Numbered from the stretch's first letter, positions 11,012 to 18,322 are shown. The stretch is DNA of 24,365 nt from Chloroflexota bacterium (GCA_023423795.1 JAFAEX010000278.1:1-24365), one strand, 5' to 3'. Translations and numbers: made by a program. The notes: generated from the sequence alone by a model not told the origin.

Positions 11012-11119
11012 AAGTGCCGGGTGCCGGGTATCGAGTGCCGAGTGCCGAGTGCCGAGTACCCAACGGCGGGCAGGTGCGCTCGCGCTCTACGCCGACTCGG
11101 CACTCCGCACCCGACACTC
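11012..11119. repeat. Inverted heptamer tandem array between hspR and clpB
   Basis: Seven head-to-tail heptamers (AAGTGCC, GGGTGCC, GGGTATC, GAGTGCC three times, GAGTACC) fill 11012-11060. Four related heptamers in the opposite orientation (minus-strand GAGTGTC, GGGTGCG, GAGTGCC, GAGTCGG) fill 11092-11119. The halves can pair, for example GAGTGCCGAGT with ACTCGGCACTC (11095-11105), in several alternative registers. Confidence 0.8.
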
Positions 11120-11121
11120 GT

Positions 11122-11475
11122 TTAGCGTTGGTCGTCGCGGATGCCGAGCAGTGCGAGCACCTGGTCCATTTCGGCGCAGACCGGTTCGTTGCCGTGACCG
11201 TTGCCGGCGGCGCGCGCGCGCATCGAGCGCAGCCGCTCGGTCAGTTCCAGCGCGAGCTGGACGCCGGCGAGGTTGAGGCCGCGTTCCTCGACCAGGTACT
11301 TCACCTGCCGCAACCGTTCGATGTCGCGGTCGGAATAGAGCCGCAGGTTGCCTTGCGTGCGCGACGGCGCGATCAGCCCTTCGCGTTCGTATTTCCGCAG
11401 CGTCTGCGGGTGCATTTCGAGCAGGCGCGCCGCCACGCTGATGACGAAGACCGGCTCGCCGTGGCGCAGGGCCAT
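11122..11475 (-). CDS. hspR: MerR-family heat-shock repressor HspR
   Basis: HspR represses heat-shock genes by binding HAIR inverted repeats, usually with DnaK as co-repressor. The 117-residue product has the MerR winged helix at the N-terminus: 'VFVISVAARLLEMHPQTLRKYEREGL' (about 9-34) and the wing 'RLYSDRDIERLRQVKYL' (about 45-61), then a short helical tail. This length and motif set fit HspR better than ligand-sensing MerR proteins. The ATG at 11475 has GGGAG about 8 nt upstream. A consensus promoter with an overlapping HAIR-like site lies just upstream, so autoregulation of an hspR-clpB unit is likely. Location here, rather than at the end of a dnaK operon, is a variant arrangement; no dnaK/grpE/dnaJ is in the window. 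Confidence 0.93.
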   Translation of the reverse strand: MALRHGEPVFVISVAARLLEMHPQTLRKYEREGLIAPSRTQGNLRLYSDRDIERLRQVKYLVEERGLNLAGVQLALELTERLRSMRARAAGNGHGNEPVCAEMDQVLALLGIRDDQR

Positions 11476-11503
11476 TGCTACACTCCCTCGTTAATCGGGA
11501 TCA

Positions 11504-11532
11504 ATTATAAAGGTTGATACGATCTGTGTCAA
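11504..11532 (-). promoter_or_regulatory. Consensus sigma-70 promoter of hspR-clpB
   Basis: On the minus strand the boxes are exactly TTGACA (11527-11532) and TATAAT (11504-11509), with a 17-nt spacer. The predicted start of transcription is about 20 nt before the hspR ATG. This is the best promoter match I found in the window and stands out in an otherwise GC-rich sequence. Confidence 0.88.
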
Positions 11533-11533
11533 G
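11513..11533 (-). promoter_or_regulatory. HAIR-like HspR operator overlapping the -35 box
   Basis: On the minus strand the site reads CTTGACA, seven bases, TATCAAC. The known HAIR consensus is CTTGAGT, seven bases, ACTCAAG. The core TTGA and TCAA blocks are kept with the exact 11-nt spacing, and 9 of 14 consensus positions match. It covers the -35 box and most of the spacer, where bound repressor would block polymerase. Confidence 0.72.
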
Positions 11534-11604
11534 ATAGATCCGGCGTAGACGGGACTCGTGGGCGACTGCGTTCCGGTTCCGGTCTCCGGTGGGGGAGGCG
11601 CGAG

Positions 11605-12282
11605 GTGCTCATCTACGCCCATCGGGGCGCGTCCGGGCGGCTGCCGGAGAACACGCTGGCGGCCGTTCGCGGGGCGATCGAGGACGGGGCCGACGGAATC
11701 GAGATCGACCTCCACGCGACGGCCAACGGCACGCCGGTTCTGTTGCACGACCGCGACCTCGCGCGCACGACGAGCGGTCGCGGCCCGGTTGAAGCACTGT
11801 CCGACGCCGACCTTTCCGGATTGGATGCCGGGAACGGCGAACCGTTGCCGACGTTCGCCGCCGCGCTGGATATCGCTGCCGGACGGCTGCGGCTCGACAT
11901 CGAGGTGAAGCAGCCGGCGATCGAAGCGCGGGTTCTGGCCGAGTTGCGGCGCCTTCCCGAGGCCGAGTGGTTCGTCTCCTCGTTCGACTGGAACATCCTC
12001 CGCGCGTTCCGGGCGCTGGACCGTTCGGCGCGTCTGTGGCCGCTGGCCGTCCACGTTGGCGACGAACTCCTGACCTTCGCGGCGGACCTCGACGCGCCGG
12101 GCGTGGCGCTCGCGGCACCGGCGTACACACGCGAGGTCGCAGCGCTGCTCGCCGAACGCGGGCTGGCATGCGCGGTGTGGACGGTCAACGATGCCGCCGA
12201 GGCGCGCCGGGTACGCGATCTCGGGGCGGCGATCCTCATCTCGGACTGGCCAGCCGAGATGCGCGCCGCGCTCGCGCCCTGA
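11605..12282 (+). CDS. Glycerophosphodiester phosphodiesterase
   Basis: This enzyme hydrolyses glycerophosphodiesters to glycerol-3-phosphate and an alcohol. The 225-residue product is a minimal GDPD TIM barrel without signal peptide, as in cytosolic UgpQ-type enzymes. Visible signatures are 'AHRGASGRLPENT' (His6, Arg7, Glu15), 'GIEIDLH' (Glu33, Asp35), 'VLLHDRDL' (His48), 'LDIEVK' (97-102) and the late 'VWTVND' strand. These supply the catalytic histidines and the metal-binding acidic residues of the family. The start is a GTG at 11605 with GGGGGAGG about 7 nt upstream. It is divergent from hspR, sharing a 129-nt intergenic region; I see no equally clear plus-strand promoter there. Confidence 0.93.
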   Translation: MLIYAHRGASGRLPENTLAAVRGAIEDGADGIEIDLHATANGTPVLLHDRDLARTTSGRGPVEALSDADLSGLDAGNGEPLPTFAAALDIAAGRLRLDIEVKQPAIEARVLAELRRLPEAEWFVSSFDWNILRAFRALDRSARLWPLAVHVGDELLTFAADLDAPGVALAAPAYTREVAALLAERGLACAVWTVNDAAEARRVRDLGAAILISDWPAEMRAALAP

Positions 12283-12355
12283 GCGGTCCCGGCGACGTTG
12301 CGTTGCGCTGGGTTGAAGGGGTTGAAACAGTGATGGAATGCCAGCACCGGTCGTC

Positions 12356-12449
12356 CTTCCCGGCGCGTAACGTATCCTGACTGGCCGGGAAGACCGTTAG
12401 GCCGCAGCCTTCCCGGATTCGTCGCGGCCTGGATGACCGACGCCGGGAA
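12356..12449 (+). promoter_or_regulatory. Four alternating complementary segments in the dedA leader
   Basis: Segments CTTCCCGGC (12356-12364), GCCGGGAAG (12384-12392), CTTCCCGG (12409-12416) and GCCGGGAA (12442-12449) alternate in sense. Pairings 1:2 (9 bp), 2:3 (8 bp) and 3:4 (7 bp) exclude one another, like an attenuator. No U-tract or leader peptide is evident, and no known riboswitch class was recognised. Confidence 0.4.
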
Positions 12450-12496
12450 CCGGCCGACTGGCCAATCGTCCAACGGCGACATAACCGGAGGTGATG

Positions 12497-13117
12497 GTGT
12501 CCCGACTGATCGAACTGGTCGTCTCGCTGGTGGACCGGCTTGGGTACGTCGGACTGGCGTTGGCGATCGCGGCCGAGAACCTGTTTCCGCCGATCCCGTC
12601 GGAAGCGATCTTGCCGCTGGCCGGATTCAACGTGTCGCAGGGCCGCTTTTCCTACGTGGTGGTGGTGGTCGCCACAACCATCGGTTCGGTCGCCGGGGCG
12701 GTCGTTCTTTACGGCATCGGTCGCTGGCTGGGCAAAGAGCGGCTGCGGGCGCTGGTCCAGGAGCACGGAAGCAAGATCTTCCTGAAGACGGAAGACGTGG
12801 ACAAGGCCGACGTGTGGTTCGATCGGTACGGGCCGTTGGCGGTGCTGCTGTGCCGCATGGTTCCGATCGTCCGCAGTCTGATCTCCATCCCGGCCGGCAT
12901 CGACCGCATGCCGTTGCCCACGTTCCTCCTGTTCACCGCGGTGGGCAGCGCGATGTGGAACGCCATCCTGGTCGGGGCCGGGTGGGCGCTGGGCAGCCAG
13001 TGGGAACGCGTAGAAGTGGTCGTGGACTACCTGCAGTACGTCGTCATCGGCGTCGGGATGCTGGCGGTGCTCTGGTTCTTGCGCCGTCGGGCCATGGCGC
13101 GCCTCGGGCGGGGATAG
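12497..13117 (+). CDS. DedA family membrane protein
   Basis: DedA (SNARE-associated/VTT) proteins are polytopic membrane proteins; some act as flippases for undecaprenyl phosphate or phospholipids and support envelope homeostasis. The 206-residue product has the family's re-entrant signatures: 'AENLFPPIPSEAILPLAG' near 25-43 (Glu27, then Pro-rich PPIPSE) and 'CRMVPIVRSLISIPAG' near 119-134 with the conserved Arg residues. Three further hydrophobic stretches follow or intervene, and the C-terminus is basic (RRRAMARLGRG). Three start codons (GTG 12491, ATG 12494, GTG 12497) overlap the strong ribosome site GGAGGTGAT; I prefer GTG 12497, which is 5 nt from GGAGG. The leader upstream contains alternating complementary segments. 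Confidence 0.93.
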   Translation: MSRLIELVVSLVDRLGYVGLALAIAAENLFPPIPSEAILPLAGFNVSQGRFSYVVVVVATTIGSVAGAVVLYGIGRWLGKERLRALVQEHGSKIFLKTEDVDKADVWFDRYGPLAVLLCRMVPIVRSLISIPAGIDRMPLPTFLLFTAVGSAMWNAILVGAGWALGSQWERVEVVVDYLQYVVIGVGMLAVLWFLRRRAMARLGRG

Positions 13118-13146
13118 CCGGGCGCGGACGACAGTGCGGACGACGG

Positions 13147-13599
13147 TCAACTGATCCAGATCACCAGCAGCACCACGAGGACGAGCACCGCCAGCAGCAC
13201 CCAGCGGCGGGCGGCCGGATCGGTGAGGCGCAGCGATTTCTCGGGCGGGTCGTCCGCGCCCGGGGCGAGCAGCGGGCGATCCACGAGGTCGCGCAACTGG
13301 GCCAGCGGCACCATCTCCTGGCGCTGCTCCCGCTCCCATTCGGCGGCGAGCATCGCCCCGGCGAGGGCGTCGGCGTCGGCCTCGGCCCAGTCGAGCGAGA
13401 GGCCGCCCCATTTGCGGTCGAGGGCGACCGTGCTGGCCAGCGCGTCGTTCTCGTGCCGTTCGGCGCCTTCCAGCGCCAGCGCGTAGGCGCGCTGGTCGGA
13501 GCGGGCGTCCTCGACGAGTTGTCCCCGCACCGACGCGACATCGTGTCCGGCCCAGACCGGGTGCCACGCGAACCGGGCGTTGTCGGGCGGTTCCGCCAT
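13147..13599 (-). CDS. Tail-anchored membrane protein, hypothetical
   Basis: This 150-residue protein has a soluble acidic N-terminal part and one C-terminal hydrophobic helix (about 131-149, 'WVLLAVLVLVVLLVIWI'), so it is probably tail-anchored with the N-terminus in the cytosol. The soluble region is rich in Ala, Glu, Asp and Arg and probably helical (about 30-110); no motif is recognised. The ATG at 13599 has GGGGGAGGA 7 nt upstream, a strong site that supports coding status. It is convergent with dedA (29 nt between the stops) and lies downstream of the PHP gene but is separated from it by a strong hairpin. Confidence 0.72.
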   Translation of the reverse strand: MAEPPDNARFAWHPVWAGHDVASVRGQLVEDARSDQRAYALALEGAERHENDALASTVALDRKWGGLSLDWAEADADALAGAMLAAEWEREQRQEMVPLAQLRDLVDRPLLAPGADDPPEKSLRLTDPAARRWVLLAVLVLVVLLVIWIS

Positions 13600-13671
13600 C
13601 TCACGATCCTCCCCCGCGGCGGCTTCGGCCGGCGCGAACGTGGCGCGTCCACCCGGGCGGACGCGTGAAGC

Positions 13672-13705
13672 AAGCGGCCCCGGCGTCAGTACGCCGGGGC
13701 CGCTT
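13672..13705 (-). terminator. Strong hairpin terminator after the PHP-AlbA_2 gene
   Basis: A 15-bp perfect stem (left arm 13672-13686, right arm 13691-13705) with a 4-nt loop lies 23 nt past the PHP gene stop. On the minus strand the stem starts AAGC and ends GCTT and is then followed by mixed sequence, so the U-tract is minimal. Confidence 0.68.
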
Positions 13706-13728
13706 ATCGACTTACCCTGAATGCGGCG

Positions 13729-15531
13729 CTACCGGCTCCCGTTCTGGGCGATGAACGCCGACCACGGACCGTCCATCCCGGCGTCGCTTACGCTCCAGAA
13801 GATCCGGAGGTCGCCGTCTCCCCGGTAGGCGAGGTGGTAGCGGCGCTCGTTGTTGCGCGTCTTGTAGGCGCGGACCAGCCCGAAATCGCCGTCCCAGCGA
13901 ATCCGGTCCTCGTCGTCGCCCTGCTCTTCGTGCTGAACGATGGCCGAGCGCCAGATCCGGGTATCGGTGTCGCGGGTGACGTTGTGGACGAGTTTGCGGT
14001 CCCGCAGGTCGCGCAGGGTGTAGTAGGTGGTGCCGTCCTGCTCGTAGGCGGCGACCACCTCGATACCGGTGCCGGGCGCGATTGGGTCCGGGTCGTCCGG
14101 TTCTTCCTCGACCGGCAGCAGGTTGGCCCCGTTGCGCGACGGTCCGGCTTGTGGCTCCATGGACGACGCGAACACCGGGGCGAGCGGCGCGGCGGGTTGC
14201 GGCTTCGGCTCGGAACCGTTGCCGTTCGCCGCCGCGAGAGCAGGAGCGCTTTCGACCGGGGTGGCCGTGCGCGCGCCGGTCACCATCGCCACGATTTCGT
14301 CGCGGGTCGCGGCGTCGGTTTCGTTGCCGCGGCGGACGAGGATCGCGCCGGGAGCCAGCGCGTGCGGCTTCTCCGCGCCTTCGGCCACGGTCACGATCAG
14401 GACCGTCTTGCCGTCGGAGACGACCGGCTCGATGGCGACCGACACCGGCGGCGCGACCTGGGCGGTGATTTCGCCTTCGAGGTCCGCGATCGCCGCGTCC
14501 GGGTCTTCGACGCCCTGGATCGGACGCTTTTCGGCGGCACTCGCCCCGACGAAGACCGTGCCGCCCAATCCGTTGGCAAAGGCGACGATATCGCGCAGGA
14601 CGTGGCCGACGCCTGTCCGCTTGGTCGTCAGGTTCTCGTGGAACGACTGGACCTCGGTGTTGCCTTCGAGCCGGGCGGCCTTCACCGGATCGTCCGGGGC
14701 CGGCGTCCAGGCGCGGGTGCGCTCGAAATCGTCGCCGGCGAAGAGCGCCTTGAGCGCGTCGAAGGAGACTTCGGGCAGCAGCACCTCGGTGGCGCGGTCG
14801 CCGATGCCGAGTTGCGTTTCGCGCTCCGGATCGCGCGCCAGCCGGTGGGCGTCCGATCCCTGGATGGCGTGCATCCGGCGCGGGTATTCCGGCTTGGTGC
14901 CGTTGAAGAACCGGGCGGTGGAGCGGCGGTGCGGCCCGAGCGCGAGGTCGGTGACTTCCAGCGCGTGGAGGTTCTCGTCCTGCGTGTAGGCGATCTTGGT
15001 TTGCCCGCCGAAGCGCAGCCCCTGCATGGCGACGCCGTGGGTGGAGTTCACGTGCGCGCCGATCACCAGCGCGCCGTTCTCGGCCAGAACCTCGTAGGCC
15101 TTGAGGACGTCGCTGGTCGCGCCGACCTCGCCGCTGCCGAAGCGGTCCTCGCCGACGCCGAGCAGGAGCAGCAGGTGCTCGATGCGGCGGATGGTGGTCG
15201 TCGGCGGGAAGATGGCGAGGATGTGGAAGCCGAAGGTTGCGGTGAACTCGAAGCCCGGCAGCACCAGGATCTTGTCGAGCAGGCGGCGGTAGTCGGCCAG
15301 CCGCTCGGCCTCGGCCGGCTGGAGCCGCTTGAGGAACTCCAGCAGTTCGAGGTCCTCGATCTCGCGCCACATGTCGGCGTAGCCGCGAACCGAGTTGTGG
15401 TCGGTGAAGGCGATGATGTCGAGTTCCCGTTCCTCGGCCCGCCGCAGGATGTCGAGCGGCGACACCTTCGGTTCCTGGTAATCGACCGAGGCGGGGGTAT
15501 GGATGTGAAGGTCCATGCGGCGCCAGGTCAT
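13729..15531 (-). CDS. PHP-domain metal phosphoesterase fused to an AlbA_2 (Schlafen-like) domain
   Basis: This 600-residue protein has at least three parts. Residues 1-250 are a PHP domain with the metal-ligand set: D7-L-H9-I-H11, T43-D44-H45-N46, E95, H103, H160 and G-S-D227-A-H229. PHP domains hydrolyse phosphoesters such as 3'-phosphoadenosine phosphate or nucleic-acid ends. Residues about 293-416 match the AlbA_2/divergent AAA-4 pattern: 'ESFHENLTTKRTG'-like start, 'DIVAFANGLGGTVFVGA', 'GKTVLIVTV', 'LVRRGNETDAATRDEI'. A Pro/Ala/Asn-rich linker (about 420-490) leads to an unrecognised C-terminal domain rich in Tyr, Arg and Trp. The start is unclear: ATG at 15531 or 15516, neither with a good ribosome site. 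Nucleic-acid or nucleotide processing is inferred from the domains only. Confidence 0.82.
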   Translation of the reverse strand: MTWRRMDLHIHTPASVDYQEPKVSPLDILRRAEERELDIIAFTDHNSVRGYADMWREIEDLELLEFLKRLQPAEAERLADYRRLLDKILVLPGFEFTATFGFHILAIFPPTTTIRRIEHLLLLLGVGEDRFGSGEVGATSDVLKAYEVLAENGALVIGAHVNSTHGVAMQGLRFGGQTKIAYTQDENLHALEVTDLALGPHRRSTARFFNGTKPEYPRRMHAIQGSDAHRLARDPERETQLGIGDRATEVLLPEVSFDALKALFAGDDFERTRAWTPAPDDPVKAARLEGNTEVQSFHENLTTKRTGVGHVLRDIVAFANGLGGTVFVGASAAEKRPIQGVEDPDAAIADLEGEITAQVAPPVSVAIEPVVSDGKTVLIVTVAEGAEKPHALAPGAILVRRGNETDAATRDEIVAMVTGARTATPVESAPALAAANGNGSEPKPQPAAPLAPVFASSMEPQAGPSRNGANLLPVEEEPDDPDPIAPGTGIEVVAAYEQDGTTYYTLRDLRDRKLVHNVTRDTDTRIWRSAIVQHEEQGDDEDRIRWDGDFGLVRAYKTRNNERRYHLAYRGDGDLRIFWSVSDAGMDGPWSAFIAQNGSR

Positions 15532-16000
15532 GCCGGCGCGCTGGGCGGGAGGATTGGTGGCCGGCGCGTCCGCGGCGCGACCGCTCCGCTGGGCGGAAGC
15601 CGGCGGCGCCGCCGCGTCGGGTGTTTCGGTTGCCGCGCTTCCTCGTCGGCTGCGTGAGGGGGAAATGGAAGCGCCCCTTTCTGGTTTGCTCTGCGGTGGC
15701 GAAGCCCCACCGGGGCCGGTAGCACGCTGCTACTGACGTTGTTTCAGTTTAGCATAGGGGTCGGTTGCGTTGACCGAAAGTCAAGCGCGGTTCCACCGGC
15801 GCTGTGCTAGACTCCCGCCGCGTTCGGCAGGCCGGCGCCGCGCCTTTACCGGTCCCGCCCGTTCCCGCACCCGCAAACCGTACCGGCGTCGCGGACGTAC
15901 ACCCGTTGAGGTGGGGCGGCCGTGCGGGGAGCGTGGGCGATCGCCCCGCGGGCAGGTCCGCGCCGTTTTGCGGTCCCGGCCGAGCTGAGGGGAGGGGCGC
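15532..16000. other. 469-nt divergent intergenic region
   Basis: This gap separates the PHP gene (minus) from the CvpA-like gene (plus). It holds a short AT-richer patch at about 15736-15760 in otherwise GC-rich DNA. On the minus strand this patch contains an extended -10-like TGC-TAAACT (15746-15754) without a clear -35. A similar TGC-TAGACT (15805-15813) occurs on the plus strand. A small inverted repeat TTGAC, five bases, GTCAA lies between them near 15770. No convincing gene is seen. Confidence 0.4.
15746..15754 (-). promoter_or_regulatory. Extended -10-like element for the PHP gene
   Basis: TGC-TAAACT on the minus strand in the AT-rich patch upstream of the PHP gene. The implied leader is about 210 nt. 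There is no good -35 box, as can be the case for extended -10 promoters. Confidence 0.28.
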
Positions 16001-16942
16001 GTGCCCGAACTTTCGACCCAGTTGCTGCTCGACCTGCTGCTGGCATTCATCGTCCTGCTGTTCGTGCCGTTCGGCATCCGCCGCGGCGTGGCGCGGGAAG
16101 CGATGGTCTCGGCCGGCATCTTCCTCGGCGCCCTGCTGGCCCAGGGCTGGGCGGCGGACGGCGCGGCGTGGCTGGGCCGCGCCTTCGGGATCGACGCGGC
16201 GACGGGCGGGTTCGCGGTGGCGCTGGCCGCGCTGCTCGGCGGGACGTTCCTGCTCGGCTACGGGGCCAGCGCGGCGGTGGCGACTGCCCGCCCCGGCATC
16301 GCGGGACGATTGGCCGGCGGGCTGCTGGCCGCGTTCAACGGCGCGATCTTCCTGTCGTACCTGCTCCGGTTCATCGAAACCTACCTGAACCCCGGCGATG
16401 CGCTGGACGACGGCGTCGTCGCCAACGTGCTGCTGCGCCGCCAGGACGACCTGCTGCTCGTCGCCGCCGGCGTGCTGCTGGTCTGCATCATCGCCGGCTG
16501 GATCGTGCGCGCGGCTCGGGGCGACCGCGTCGTTGCCGATCCCGCCCTTGCGCCTGCCCGGTCGCGTCCGGTGCGGGTCGCCGAAGGAGCCGACGCCGGC
16601 AAGTACGAGCCGGTCGCCGCCGCGCGTCCGGCCCCGGTGGTGCACGAGACCACGCCGCTGCCCGCCGAGCCGGTGGGCGACCAGTGGCGGCGTTCCGGGT
16701 CCACAAACGGCCATGGCGCGGCCGCGCCGGTCGATGCCTCGTGGCGAGACGGCGCAACCGTCGCCGGCGGCGCGGCGGCGGGCGGCGCGTGGACGAGTTG
16801 GGGCCAGTCCACCGACCCGGGCCGCCGGTTCGTCTACGGCGCCGGAAACGACCCGGCCGGGGATCGTCGCCAGTGCCCGACCTGCGGCACGCTGGCCGGC
16901 CCGAACGACGTGTATTGCCCGCAGTGCGGCAAGAGCATGTAG
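16001..16942 (+). CDS. CvpA-like membrane protein with C-terminal zinc ribbon
   Basis: The N-terminal 170 residues form four to five transmembrane helices (about 8-25, 32-50, 69-93, 104-124, 150-170) with a CvpA-like pattern, including an early 'GIRRGVAREAM' loop after helix 1 and 'LAGGLLAAFNGAIF' in helix 4. CvpA proteins are linked to colicin V production and envelope homeostasis. A long Ala/Pro-rich linker (about 175-285) follows, probably disordered. The last 22 residues are a zinc ribbon: C292-x2-C295, ten residues, C306-x2-C309. The start is a GTG at 16001 with GGAGG about 6 nt upstream. The CvpA assignment is by pattern and moderate in strength; the zinc ribbon is clear. It precedes the M20 amidohydrolase by 90 nt, with a hairpin between. 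Confidence 0.7.
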   Translation: MPELSTQLLLDLLLAFIVLLFVPFGIRRGVAREAMVSAGIFLGALLAQGWAADGAAWLGRAFGIDAATGGFAVALAALLGGTFLLGYGASAAVATARPGIAGRLAGGLLAAFNGAIFLSYLLRFIETYLNPGDALDDGVVANVLLRRQDDLLLVAAGVLLVCIIAGWIVRAARGDRVVADPALAPARSRPVRVAEGADAGKYEPVAAARPAPVVHETTPLPAEPVGDQWRRSGSTNGHGAAAPVDASWRDGATVAGGAAAGGAWTSWGQSTDPGRRFVYGAGNDPAGDRRQCPTCGTLAGPNDVYCPQCGKSM

Positions 16943-16963
16943 CCTGAAACGAGCACCTTCCGG

Positions 16964-16999
16964 CCCCGGCCCGAGCCTCGCGGTTCGCGCCGGCCGGGG
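16964..16999 (+). terminator. Two-tier stem-loop after the CvpA-like gene
   Basis: Outer arms CCCCGGCC (16964-16971) and GGCCGGGG (16992-16999) enclose an inner CGCG, 3-nt loop, CGCG stem. It lies 22 nt past the stop codon. No U-tract follows, so full termination is uncertain. Confidence 0.42.
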
Positions 17000-17032
17000 A
17001 AACGTGCGCCATCGTTTCGAGGAGGACCCGTC

Positions 17033-18280
17033 GTGACCGAAACCGCTGCCCAGCAGGATCGCCAGATCGACATCGAGTCCGCGAAGGCGGCGGCCGTGGC
17101 CGCGATCGACGCCGCGGCCGAGAGCCTGGTCCGGTTGTCGAAGTACATCCACGCCAACCCCGAGATCGCGCTGGAGGAAGTCAAGGCGAGCGCCGCCTGC
17201 GCCGAGTTCCTCGAAGAACGCGGATTCGCGGTGGAACGGGCGGTCGCCGAGCTGCCGACCGCCTTCGCCGCCTCGTTCACGGCGGGCGAGGGGGAGCCGC
17301 ACATCGCGTACCTGTCGGAGTACGACGCGCTGCCGAACCTCGGGCACGGCTGCGGCCACAACCTGATCGCCATCGCCGGCATTGGCGCCGGGGTGGGCCT
17401 CGCCGCCGCGCTGCGGTACCTGCCGGGCGGCCGGGTGAGCGTGTTCGGCACGCCGGCCGAGGAAGCCGTCGGCGGCAAGATCATCATGGCCGAGGCCGGC
17501 GTTTTCGACGGCGTCGATGCGGCGATGGGCGCCCACCCCGGCACCAGCGAGGCCGTCTGCCCGACGGTCGAGGGCAGCGGGCAGGCGCTCGCCTGCGTGC
17601 TCGTGCGGATCGCCTTCCACGGGCAAGCGGCCCACGCCGCGGCGGACCCGTGGAACGGGGCGAACGCACTGAACGCCGTCATCGCAACCTTCAACGGGAT
17701 CGACGCCCTGCGCCAGCACGTCCGCAGCGATGCCCGCATCCACGGCATCGTCACCCACGGCGGCGACGCCCCGAACGTGGTGCCGCACTACGCCGCCGCC
17801 GAGTTCTTCGTGCGCGGGGCGACCGTCGCCTACATGCACGAACTGGTCGAGAAGGTCGGCAAGATCGCCGAGGGCGCGGCGCTGATCACCGGCTGCCGCC
17901 TCGAACTGGAAGTGCCGGAGCCGGCCAACTTCGACATGATCGTCAACTACCCGATCGCCCGCGCGATGAAGCGCCACCTCGACGACGTCGGGCTGGCGAT
18001 GCCGGAGGCGACCCCGGCCGAAGGGTCCGGCTCCACCGACTGGGGCAACGTTTCCTACGTCGTGCCTTCGGTGGAGACGGCCTATCCGATCCTGGACCGC
18101 GTGTGCACCTGGCACTCGCAGGACGTGGTGGACGCCTCCGACAGCGAACTCGGCTACGCCAACACGCTCAAGGTGGCCAAGGCGATGGCCCTGACCGGCA
18201 TCGACCTGCTGGCCGACCCCGAGTTGATGGAGCAGGCCCGCCGCGAGTTCGCCCGCGAGAAGAAGGCCCGCGAGTCGTAG
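17033..18280 (+). CDS. M20 family metallo-amidohydrolase (AbgB/PM20D2-like)
   Basis: This 415-residue enzyme belongs to the M20 peptidase family, M20D-like amidohydrolase branch, which cleaves amide bonds of N-acyl or dipeptide substrates using two metal ions. Visible signatures are 'SKYIHANPEIALEE' (about 36-49), 'YLSEYDALPNLGHGCGHN' (93-110, with metal ligands C107 and H109), 'GTPAEEAVGGK' (139-149, catalytic and ligand Glu), 'AHPG' (167-170), 'FHGQAAHAA' (195-203) and a late 'WHSQDV' carrying a ligand His. The Cys in GCGHN and the 'EYDALPNLGH' wording resemble AbgB and PM20D2 proteins, so p-aminobenzoyl-glutamate or a dipeptide is a possible substrate. The start is a GTG at 17033 with GGAGG upstream. 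No signal peptide is present. Confidence 0.92.
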   Translation: MTETAAQQDRQIDIESAKAAAVAAIDAAAESLVRLSKYIHANPEIALEEVKASAACAEFLEERGFAVERAVAELPTAFAASFTAGEGEPHIAYLSEYDALPNLGHGCGHNLIAIAGIGAGVGLAAALRYLPGGRVSVFGTPAEEAVGGKIIMAEAGVFDGVDAAMGAHPGTSEAVCPTVEGSGQALACVLVRIAFHGQAAHAAADPWNGANALNAVIATFNGIDALRQHVRSDARIHGIVTHGGDAPNVVPHYAAAEFFVRGATVAYMHELVEKVGKIAEGAALITGCRLELEVPEPANFDMIVNYPIARAMKRHLDDVGLAMPEATPAEGSGSTDWGNVSYVVPSVETAYPILDRVCTWHSQDVVDASDSELGYANTLKVAKAMALTGIDLLADPELMEQARREFAREKKARES

Positions 18281-18322
18281 CCGGCGGGCCGGCTCGGTCC
18301 CGTTGCCTGCGACCGCAGCGAC

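Noticed and set aside
11012..11119. CRISPR-like repeat array
   Set aside because: Units are only 7 nt and directly adjacent, with no spacers and no cas genes nearby.
11033..11120. CIRCE (HrcA operator) between hspR and clpB
   Set aside because: GAGTGC and GCACTC strings resemble CIRCE half-sites, but there is no TTAGCACTC-N9-GAGTGCTAA arrangement. The repeats follow a 7-nt period and belong to a tandem array.
12283..12496. Known riboswitch (c-di-AMP, c-di-GMP or manganese type) before dedA
   Set aside because: None of the conserved core sequences of these classes could be found; only alternating complementary segments are visible.
15769..15783. TTGAC/GTCAA inverted repeat as an operator in the divergent region
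   Set aside because: Arms are only 5 bp, and no regulator gene or second copy in the region supports it.
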